From NCBI GenBank assembly GCA_016617855.1, contig JAECUM010001105.1, forward strand, positions 1 through 64,000: 64,000 nucleotides of DNA. The letters are read 5' to 3'. The translations under genes and the position numbers were made by a program. Every line of letters starts with the position of its first letter. Positions within the stretch are counted from its first letter, which is position 1. Below, piece by piece: positions 1 through 10,411 of the stretch. The notes below the pieces were generated by a model. That model ran no database searches and was not told the origin of the DNA. It saw nothing but the letters and a program-made list of their open reading frames with translations. This DNA comes from Megalonaias nervosa (Eukaryota > Mollusca > Bivalvia > Unionida > Unionidae).

Positions 1-1590
1 ACAATCATAAGACCCAAGGAGATCCAGCAGTACTAAATTGCCCTCAGGCAGAAGAAATTGATGACAACCCCATTCTTCGTGAAGAAGTAGAAATTGCATT
101 TAGGTCACTAAAAAAAGGAAAGTCAGCCGGCGTTGACAACATACCAGCAGAGCTCATTCAAGCAGGAGGAGAAGAGATAGTCAGAGTCCTAACAACAATC
201 TGCAACAGGATATGGCAGACAGGAGAATGGCCCACCACATGGATTAAATCCTTGGTCATCGTGCTCCCCAAGAAAGGAAACCTACAGCAATACCAAAACT
301 ACAGAATCATCAATCTGATCAGTCACCCGAGCAAAGTCATGCTGAAAATAGTTCTCAACGGACTAAATCCTCAAGCAGAGAAAATTATTGCTGAAGAGTA
401 GGCAGGCTTCCGAGCAGGAAGGAGCACCACAGAACAAATCTTCAATCTCAGACTCCTTTGCGAGAAATACCTTCAGCATCAGCAAAATCTATACCATGTC
501 TTTATAGATTTCAAAAGGCCTCTGATAGGGTATGGCATGCAGCCTTATGGGCAACAATGAGGAAATACATCAGCTCAAACCTGGTGCAGGTTGTTGAGCA
601 CCTCTATGACAAAGCCAACAGTGCTGTCCTCATCAATGGCAACAGAGGAGATTGGTTTCGAACAACAGTTGGAGTCAGACAGGGATGTATACTGTCACCT
701 ACACTCTTCAACATTTTCCTGGAGAGGATTATGGAGGAAGCCTTGCATGACCACAATGGCACTGTCAGCATCGGAGGAAGAACAATCACCAACCTTCGCT
801 TCGCAGATGATATTATGGTTTAGCAGGATATGAAAAAGAACTGGCTGACTTGGTTGAACGCCTCAACACAACCTCCACGGCATACTGTATGGAGATTAGC
901 GCCGAAAAACCAAACTGATGACAAACAACACCAATGGCATCAGTACAGAAATAAAGGTCAGTGGACAGAAGCTGGAAAGAGTCACAAGCTTCAAGTACAT
1001 GAGATCAATTATCACAGATGAGGGTTCCAAACCAGAAGTACTTTGCAGGATTGCCCAGACAACAGCAGCAATAACAAGGTTGAGACCAATATGGAAAGAT
1101 ACCAACATTGCTTTTGGTTCCAAAATAAAGCCGATGCACTCGATTGTCATATCCATCTTTCTGTATGCTTGTGAAACATGGACGCTCACATCAGATCTAC
1201 AAAGAAAGGATTCAAACCTTCGAAATGAGATTCTACCGCAAGATTTTGGGCATCTTATGCACTGACCATGTAACCAACGAAGAAGTCCACAACAGGATCC
1301 AACGAGCCATCGGATCCTACGAAGACCTCTTGACCACTGTAAAAAAGCGCAAACTGAAGTGGTACGGTCATGTTTTAAGATCATCTGGACTGGTAAAATC
1401 ACTCTTGCAAGTCACAGTGCGAGGGTGCAGAAGATGAGGCAGACAGAAAAAGAGGTGGGAAGACAACATTAAGTAGTGGACCGGCATGGGATTTGGAGAT
1501 TCCCAAATGGCAGTAGAGAACAGGGAAAGATGGAGAGAATTGGTTGTAAAGTCAACTGTGGTGCCCCAACGACTTCTTGGGTTAAGGGAT

Positions 1591-1634
<44 letters not shown>
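1..1634 (+). mobile_element. Degenerate non-LTR retrotransposon (RTE-like LINE), 3' part
   Basis: Reverse transcriptase and C-terminal region of a LINE, cut by the left window edge. Reading across frames one sees KSAGVDNIPAEL near 120, a GFRAGRSTTEQ box near 405, GVRQGCILSP near 670, the catalytic FADD box near 800, then a C-terminal tail with FLYACETWTL (about 1160-1190) and KRKLKWYGHVLRSSG (about 1345-1390). The copy is dead: a TAG at 399-401 stands where Gln is expected, and the reading frame changes near 515, 820, 910 and 1210. It ends in a (GAT)n tail, a kind of 3' terminus typical of RTE-type LINEs. Clade assignment is inference; LINE identity is firm. There is no sign that it belongs to a host gene. 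Confidence 0.85.
1591..1634 (+). repeat. (GAT)n microsatellite, LINE 3' tail
   Basis: About 14 consecutive GAT/ATG triplets directly follow the last recognisable LINE coding (the VPQRLLGLRD end). The position suggests it is the element's own tail and not an independent microsatellite. Confidence 0.85.
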
Positions 1635-1986
1635 GCTGCGTGCTATTCACAAAAAGTGACTAAAGCAACAGAATCATTCTAATTAGACTCTTTGACGGTT
1701 AGTTATCACTACTGCACAAACTGAGAAGTAGTGTTGAACATGGAAAGAACTTACGCTGGTGCCTGCAGAGCACATGAATGTCCTGCGCGATCATTTAAGA
1801 TATGACAGAAAAAAACAAAACATTTAAAATTACTGTTGACTAATTATCTTTATAATCTGTCACAATAATTTTTGCTTTCTGTTTTTACTTTGTGAAATAT
1901 GATAATCGGGTCCACCTTTGGCGAGTCTCCTCCATTTTTTTGGCCCAGTAATTGTTTTTAACTTCGTATATTAATGTTCTCGGATT
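1635..1986. other. Unannotated AT-rich spacer
   Basis: About 350 bases between the LINE tail and the target duplication of the gypsy element. I see no open frame, RNA or repeat structure in it. Confidence 0.5.
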
Positions 1987-1991
1987 CCTTG

Positions 1992-2246
1992 CGTAATGTT
2001 ATTTGTTATTCAAGAATAACTGCAGAAGGCGTTCTATACTATTTATTAAATGCAAGACATCAGTACAGATAGGAAGGCGAGTAAAGACTGCCCTGAAAGT
2101 ATTTTTCCCATGGAACTTAAACCCTAGTGAACATATTACATAAACCAGCTGTTGGTGTGTATCAGTTCTAATCCAATGTGGAATATCTGATTACTTTTAC
2201 TGTCAAGTGATATTTCAAAGCTACTTAGATTAAGGCTTACACTACA
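1992..2246 (-). repeat. 3' LTR of gypsy element A
   Basis: 255 bp, on the minus strand beginning TGTAGTGTAAGCC and ending CATTACG. It matches 6236-6489 throughout, for example the shared stretch CCAGCTGTTGGTGTGTATCA. The minus-strand end is probably a mutated CATTACA. Confidence 0.9.
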
Positions 2247-2257
2247 TCTCCCCATCT
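2247..2257 (-). other. Polypurine tract of element A
   Basis: The minus strand reads AGATGGGGAGA directly before the TGTAGTG start of the 3' LTR, which is where plus-strand DNA synthesis is primed in LTR retrotransposons. Confidence 0.7.
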
Positions 2258-2296
2258 GATGACCGCATTTCTAAAGAAGCTACATCAGCTTCATTT

Positions 2297-3575
2297 TTAC
2301 AAGTTCAGTCCCTCAGGTGGTTGTGACGATCTTCCCAAACGTGTGAAATATCCGTTTTGACTGGTTGGCACTGCTTTGCTTTCGTCTGAGTCAGTCAATG
2401 TACCAGGGTTTGAAACAGTCACTCTGTGAGGCTCCGATAATGTAGTAGGCATGTGAATTAAATTTCGCCTATTACGCCGTATCTCTCCCTCGTCAGTTAC
2501 TACCATGTATGAACGAGGCGTAGATGCTTCAGATTTAACTATGCCTGAAGAAAAATGATCTTTAATCCATACTTTATTCCCTACCTGAAGTTTTTTCATA
2601 TTTCGGGTGCGATGTCGACGATCATAATTTCTCTTCTGAGTTTGCCTTTGATAGTTTTCCGATTTCTTCAGCTTCATTAAATCCGGCCATTTCGGTTTTA
2701 AGTTTTTCGGTGCCGTTGGCAAAGTAGTCTGTAATTTTCTTCCCATCAGTAATTCGCAGGGCTGTATCCATTCCGTAATGGTGTTGCGCGATATGTCAAA
2801 AGAGCTATGTAAGGATCGTTTGCTTTTTTAGCATTCTTTTAATTGTTTGAACAGTTTTCGGCGAGACCATTGTTCTGTGGACATTTTGGACTACTTGTAA
2901 TATGCCTGAATCCATAATTTGTAGCAAATTCTTTGAGTATTGCGGATGTGTATTGCAGACCATTATCTGAAACTAATACTTCTGGTATACCGTGTCACGC
3001 AAAGATTGATTTGAGAGGATTGACAATTGCTTTTGAACCTGTGCCTTGCAATTTTGTTATTTCGATGTATCGTGAAAAATAATCAATCACCAAGAGATAT
3101 GTTTGACCATTCAGTATAAACAAGACTGAAGCGACTCTTTGCCAAGGTAGACTTGGAATTCATTTGGTGTCATTGGTTCAGCTTGATCTCTTGAGTTTTC
3201 GATGCAATTTTGGCAAGACTTTACCAAGTGTACTAGCTGAGTACTTAGTCCTTTCCGCCAAACTGACTTTTTGGCGCGTTCTCGGCATTTAACTATGCCT
3301 TGGTGACCATCGTAAATTCTCTCTAGGATTTCTTTCTAAAGTGATGCTGGTACGACCAAGCGTGTACCTTTCATTAAAAGACCATGTTGAATTGTATATG
3401 CACCTCTATCTGCCCAGTACGATTGAAGTTTCCGTCAATAGCGGATTTCTCTCGCCACCCCTTTTCACAGAATTGTACAAGTTGTTTGCAAAGAGAATCA
3501 TTTCGATATTCAGACTTTATTTGTTCAAGTCGAGTATTTGATGCAGGCAAATTACTAACTACGAAATCAACATAG
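2297..3575 (-). pseudogene. Integrase of gypsy element A (broken)
   Basis: The integrase part of pol is readable only in pieces. SCQNC of the zinc-binding region lies near 3200-3230. The core carries GIPEVLVSDNGLQYTSA (second catalytic Asp near 2965) and NNGLAE (catalytic Glu near 2857), so those two acidic residues survive. The C-terminal domain is an open 149-codon stretch at 2746-2297 containing KLQVGNKVWIKD. Several stops and frameshifts separate the pieces. The last position in pol fits the normal Ty3/gypsy order. Confidence 0.75.
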
Positions 3576-3602
3576 GCGTTAGTTTCAGCCTGAAATTCTC
3601 TG

Positions 3603-4331
3603 TCACTCAGAGTGATAACTTAAAGGTGCTCTGAATAGAGCATCAGCAGTTACTAGATTCTTGCCAGCAACATGAACTATAGAAAAGTTGAATCTCATCA
3701 AACGCATTCCAAAGCGCTGGATTCTAGGGGGTAAATCTTCCAAGATTTTTGTGCTCATAAGTGGTACTAATGGCTTATGGTCAGTTTCTAGTTTGAATTG
3801 TGACCCAATTAAATAGCTACTGAAGCGTTCACATGCCCAAGTGATTGCAAGGGCCTCTTTTTCTATTTGAGCATAACGTTGCTCAGTTTCTGACATACCT
3901 CGCAATGCGAACGCCACCGGTCTCAGAGTGATACCGTGCTTCTGCCATAGCACAGCACCTAGTCCAAATAAAGATGCATCTGCAGATACAATTAGTTCTC
4001 TATTTGGATCATAATGTGCTAAAGTTGGTGAAGATATAATTTCTTGCTTCATATCTCTAAAAGCTTGTTCTTGATCTGGATCCCAAGTCCACGAGTTTTT
4101 GCCTTTCAAAAGCTCATGTAATTGTTTTGATTTTTCTGCCAAATTTAGACTAAATTTGCCAAGCTGATTTGACTTACCGAGAAATCGACGTATCTCTGTT
4201 AAGCATTCCAGTGTTTCCATTTCAGTTATACCTTTCACTTTTTCCGGATCAGGTCGGCAACCATTTTCGTCAACAACATGCCCAAGAAACCTAATGGATG
4301 ATCTCGAAAATTCACACTTTTCAGCGTTCAA
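3603..4331 (-). pseudogene. RT connection and RNase H of gypsy element A
   Basis: An open stretch of 242 codons. It begins with the RT thumb motif (CEFSRSSIRFLGHVVDENG) and passes into RNase H, with VSADASLFGLGAVL (catalytic Asp), the Glu-containing YAQIEKEALAITWACERF and TDHKPL. It ends at GKNLVTADALFRAP, the usual DALSRAP end with Ser changed to Phe. A frameshift separates it from the RT palm to its right. Confidence 0.85.
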
Positions 4332-4379
4332 AGTGACGACGGCCTTTTTGTTTTGATTTCATAAACATTTCTAGTCTTT

Positions 4380-4860
4380 CGTCATGCTGTTTCTGCGTTT
4401 CCCCAAAAACAAGAACATCGTCCATGTGACAGAGTGTTCAGCCATGTCGCTCCAGAGTTTCTGACATCCTTTTCTGAAAAAATTCAGGCGCGGAAGTGAT
4501 TCCGAATGGAAGGCGATTAAAATAAAACCTACCAAACGGAGTAATGAAAGTTGTAAGGCGGCGTGAATCTTCTGACAGGTTTATCTGCCAAAAGCCTGAG
4601 TTTGCATCAAGTTTGGTGAAAAACTTTGCACCTGCTAGTTTTGCAAGGGATTCTTCAACTGATGGCAGTGGGTGGTTCTCTCTTTTAACTGATTCATTCA
4701 ATTTAGTTAGATCCACGCAAATTCTTACCGTACCGTTTGATTTCGGAACAACAACCATTGCTGCGCACCACTCAGCGGGCTCATCTACTTTTAAAATAAG
4801 ACCCATTTTTTTCCATTCTATCCAACTCCTCTTGAACTTTATTCAATAAAGGGATAGGAA
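4380..4860 (-). pseudogene. Reverse transcriptase palm of gypsy element A
   Basis: Recognisable RT blocks: AEWCAAMVVVPKSNGTVRIC, FTKLDANSGFWQI with the first catalytic Asp, and FNRLPFGITSAPEFFQKRM. A TGA near 4437 interrupts the frame just before the active-site box, which reads HMDD where YMDD or YVDD is normal. Both changes predict a non-functional enzyme. The upstream part (about 4860-5210) reads as the linker between protease and RT. Confidence 0.85.
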
Positions 4861-5259
4861 CCTTTCTTGGGGTAGATAAGGCATAAGGTTTGGCATTTTT
4901 GTCCAGAGCTATCTTATTGAACCGTTTTGTTTTCCCTATGCCTTTAAACAAATTTGGGAATTTCTCGCGATAATCCCTATCCAAATTTATGGATTTATCG
5001 TGAACTTTGCTTGCATTTTGTGAGTTTAAATCTGAGGCATTTACTGAGGATATATTTACCTGTGCAATAATCTTGAGAGCTTGAATCGCGGGCCTGCCCA
5101 AGAGTGCCTGATTCAGTCCCTTTACAACAAATATATCTTGTACACTGAGCGCATTGTTCCAGTCCACATGTAAATTTTCCCAGCACTTTAAGTTCAGAGT
5201 TTCCAGGTCCATACAGTTTTCAATCAGACTTTGATAGTTTTTGGTCTCCGATTTTCCGT

Positions 5260-5520
5260 AAATCCCTCTCAGGAATTACAGTCACATCAGCTCCAGTATC
5301 AATCTTAAATAAAAGTGAAGCGTTGTTCAATGTCACACGCGTTATCCACGGATGACCCTTCTTTGTGCTAATAGTCCCTAGAACTCCAGGTTCCACTCTC
5401 GATTTTATTGTACGAACTGCTGATTTTGACAGACAGCATTTTGCATAGTGTCCCCTTTTCTTACACTTGTGGCATTCTGCTTATTTTGCTGGACATTGGT
5501 CCTAAGAATGATTAACTTGT
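5260..5520 (-). pseudogene. CCHC zinc knuckle and aspartic protease of gypsy element A
   Basis: On the minus strand a nucleocapsid-type knuckle CHKCKKRGHYAKCC (spacing C-X2-C-X4-H-X4-C) lies at about 5435-5477. It is followed by a retroviral-type protease with the active-site motif DTGADVTVIPE at about 5280-5310. The knuckle sits in a different frame from the longest open stretch here, so a frameshift has separated them. A TGA follows shortly after the protease motif. Confidence 0.75.
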
Positions 5521-5627
5521 TTTCGCATTTCATGCATCCTTTTCTGCTGACATTATTCTGTTGAACTTTTGGGATTTTATATTTCTGCTTCCCATATTTC
5601 ACTGACGACGATTTTACTGCATCCATT

Positions 5628-6160
5628 TCAGTCATTAGTTATCCAGTTGCTCGTATAGTTTGACTGTTGCTTTTTCACTGCCTCATTTTGTCGAGCTTGA
5701 CTAACGGCAGACTCTAGAGTTAGATTTGCATCTAACTGCAATTTTTCCGACAGTTTTGAATCTCGCAGTCCAACTACAAGTCGATCTCTGATCATTTCAT
5801 CATGTAATGGCCAGAAATTACAATTATCTGCTAACACACAGATAGCTGTAACAAAAATGTCCACTGCTTCTCCCTCTTCCTGTTTTCTTTGATTAACTTT
5901 TGCCCTTTCAAAAATTACATTCCTCTTTGGAATAAAATATCGCACGAATCTATCAGTCACGGGCTTCCACTTCTTTTGATCTTCCTCTGTCAGGATAAAC
6001 GACGATAAAGTGTCATCAGCCTCACTTTCCATGGAATAAATCAAGGTATTTACTTAAATTTCTTCCTCTTTTTCACCAAGTCCAGACGCTTGACGAAAGT
6101 ATTCAGAGCGTTGAAACCACTTTTTCCAAGTTTCAGGTCTCGAAAAGTCAAATTTGTCTG
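5628..6160 (-). pseudogene. Gag capsid region of gypsy element A
   Basis: Starting near 6160 the minus strand reads DFSRPETWKKWFQR, then an in-frame TAA after EKEEEI, then VNTLIYSMESEADDTL and a capsid-like stretch with FERAKVNQRKQEEGEAVDIF and DRLVVGLRDSKLSEKLQLD. These are characteristic of gypsy gag proteins of this type. Only the part after the stop (6044-5628) is open. Confidence 0.8.
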
Positions 6161-6223
6161 TTTTTTTTTTTAAATTGAAATGAAGCCATTTTCAACTCTG
6201 ATAATTTCAATCCTGTGTTTTTA

Positions 6224-6235
6224 CTGCTGCCACCA
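6224..6235 (-). other. Primer-binding site of element A
   Basis: On the minus strand TGGTGGCAGCAG follows the 5' LTR directly and begins with the TGG complementary to a tRNA CCA end. I cannot name the tRNA with certainty. Confidence 0.6.
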
Positions 6236-6489
6236 TTTAATGTTATTTGTTATTGAAAAATAACTGCAGAAGGCGTTCTGTACTATTTATTAAATACAAG
6301 ACATCAGTGCACATAGGAAGGGAGTAAAGACTGCCCTGAAAGTATTTTTCCCATGGAACTTAAACCCTAGTGAACACTTAACATAAACCAGCTGTTGGTG
6401 TGTATCAGTTCCAGTCCAGTGTGGAATATCTGATTACTTTTACGGTCAAGTGATATTTCAAAGCTAATTAGATTAAGGCTTACACTACA
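6236..6489 (-). repeat. 5' LTR of gypsy element A
   Basis: 254 bp, the partner of 1992-2246. On the minus strand it begins TGTAGTGTAAGCC and ends CATTAAA next to the primer-binding site. It would have carried the element's promoter and polyadenylation signals. Confidence 0.9.
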
Positions 6490-6494
6490 CCTTG

Positions 6495-7160
6495 TACACA
6501 AGATATCAACAATATGAACACATAAATGGGCCAGATTTCTCACATGCCTTGAAATTAACGGTGTGCAGCAGTTTTTATATGATCTCAATATGAATTTATT
6601 TTGCTTCAAGATATTATTTTCAAGCCTCCCGGTGAGACATGTAAACGTCTGATGTCAAATCTGCATATCAAAACAACCAGGAATACAATTTACCAATCAT
6701 GTTGTCTATTCAGGAATATGCTCATTCTTATGGTAGGAGAGAAAATGGCTCTTTTCGCACTCCAACGCCGTCTTTAATACCTTACGGAACAAACGAGAAA
6801 AGATTGTGCAGATTCCGTATTTTTCTGCATTATCTGGGATATATTTCTGATATTATCTCCATTTAGTTGTGCTTATAAGACTTCATTCCAATGAGTGCTT
6901 ATTTCTTCTTGTCTGCATACACTTAGTAATGCGTTTTATCTGAAAATCTGATAACTGTTTAAGAAAGAAAGATTGAGTCTTTGGTCAGTTTCGTAGTGAA
7001 GATTAAATACATGCTTGACCGAAATTACTTTTGTAAATCTTGTGGCAACATTCTATATTGGAAATACTGGTACTTGTGGAAATAAATATGTATATAAGAC
7101 TGCAAAATGTTAGTTCTTGTTTTGAAAAGAAACTCGTGATGTGTTAAACAGTTAAAGAAT
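6495..7160. other. Unique intergenic sequence
   Basis: About 660 bases of AT-rich DNA between gypsy element A and the 33-bp minisatellite. No coding, RNA or repeat signal was recognised. Confidence 0.45.
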
Positions 7161-7556
7161 CCTAACATATCGACGTGTCAATACGCAAAGAAACCCAATA
7201 TATCGATGTGTCAGTACTCAAAGAAACCCAATATATCGACGTGTCAGTACTAAATAAAACCCAATATATCGATGTGTCAATGCTAAATGAAACTCATAAT
7301 GTCGATGTGTCAATGCTAAAAGAAACCCCAATATATCGATGTGTCAGTGTTCAAAGTAACCCAATATATCGATGTGTCAGTACTAAAAGCAACCCAGTAT
7401 ATCGATGTGTCAACACTAAAAGAAACACAATATATCGATGTGTAAATACTAAACGATACCCAATATATCGATGTGTCCATACTAAACAAAACCCAATATA
7501 TCGATGTGTCAATACTAGAAGAAACCAGTATATCGATGTGTCAATCCAAAAAGAAA
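7161..7556. repeat. 33-bp minisatellite, about 12 copies
   Basis: Degenerate head-to-tail units built around CAATATATCGATGTGTCA followed by a variable TACTAAA-AGAAACC part. The period of 33 is divisible by three, so long frames stay open on both strands (7175-7654 plus, 7620-7351 minus) with an 11-residue repeat such as ETQYIDVSVLK. I regard these frames as a by-product. Confidence 0.9.
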
Positions 7557-9480
<1,924 letters not shown>

Positions 9481-9485
9481 AGACA

Positions 9486-9492
9486 TATAAAG
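9486..9492 (+). promoter_or_regulatory. Possible TATA box of the ADAM17-like gene
   Basis: TATAAAG lies 196 bases upstream of the start codon. If used, transcription would begin near 9515-9520 and leave a 5' UTR of about 165 bases. In AT-rich DNA such a match occurs easily by chance, so this is weak. Confidence 0.2.
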
Positions 9493-9681
9493 ATATCGGT
9501 CCTTGAATTTGAACCAGATATTAGTCATGACTCTTCATTAGTAATCTCTTTGTTTTCTACCTGTTGGAGATAAGCATTCTACACTGATTCGAATACACAT
9601 ATATATCATACATAATGCCGGTTTCGTTTTCTAATAGCAAATCCCATTGATGTCAGAGATGTTTTTAGACTACAACAAAAT

Positions 9682-9745
9682 ATGGATTCATTTAGGATAC
9701 TGGCGTTGTATTTTGTAATGCTTGCATTCCAAGAATATTGTATAG
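9682..9745 (+). CDS. ADAM17: ADAM17-like exon 1: signal peptide
   Basis: Starts at ATG 9682 and encodes residues 1-21 plus one base of codon 22. MDSFRILALYFVMLAF has a charged start and a hydrophobic core, as expected for ER targeting. The donor is GTAAGT. The leftover G joins GA of exon 2 to give Gly22, which supports this as the true first exon. No more upstream in-frame ATG with a donor was seen. Confidence 0.8.
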
Positions 9746-10193
9746 GTAAGTTCTAAGCAGGTTTACAGAGAGTAGAGACCGATTTTTCTTACCCTTTTGC
9801 TGCTCATTGCTTGCAGCTATACCGTAGTTGTGTTAAACGAACCGTACATACATTGTTTATGACCTATCTATTGCCTCTAAGGCAAGATCTAGTTCACTGA
9901 ATATGCACCAGTGTTTCACTGAACATGTCTTAGCAGCAAGGATGTAGTTCTTTTAAGTGGCCTCCCTTAAAAATAGGGTAGAAGATGTTCATTTGTTCCG
10001 GAATGACATTTGACTCACACATGTAAATGGATAACTGTTAAACTGAGTAGCAAAATAAAAGAATGCTGTTGTGAACATTGTAGACTAACAACAAAAAGGT
10101 GAGTCAAATATATGTTGTTAGGTACAGCACTGTAAATGAAAAAAAAAAAAAAACTTGTTAGATACAGCAGTGTAACGAAATCAAAATTTTGAA

Positions 10194-10254
<61 letters not shown>

Positions 10255-10337
10255 GACTTTTTCACAAATTAATTTGAAAACAGGATGACTTTGGTGGAAT
10301 ATTCAAATTAATTTGAAAAACAGTAAAAATCAATATA

Positions 10338-10411
<74 letters not shown>

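Larger units (their letters stand above)
1987..6494 (-). mobile_element. Ty3/gypsy LTR retrotransposon, complete but inactivated (element A)
   Basis: A full-length element in reverse orientation. Two near-identical LTRs (1992-2246 and 6236-6489) are flanked by the 5-bp target duplication CCTTG (1987-1991 and 6490-6494). Going leftwards from the 5' LTR come a primer-binding site, gag, a CCHC knuckle, an aspartic protease, reverse transcriptase, RNase H and integrase, then a polypurine tract abutting the 3' LTR. This is the standard Ty3/gypsy order with integrase last. Every domain is interrupted by stops or frameshifts, so the copy is a fossil, although the LTRs differ by only scattered substitutions and short indels. 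The protein pieces resemble invertebrate K02A2.6-type gypsy polyproteins (family knowledge). It lies upstream of the ADAM17-like gene. Confidence 0.92.
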
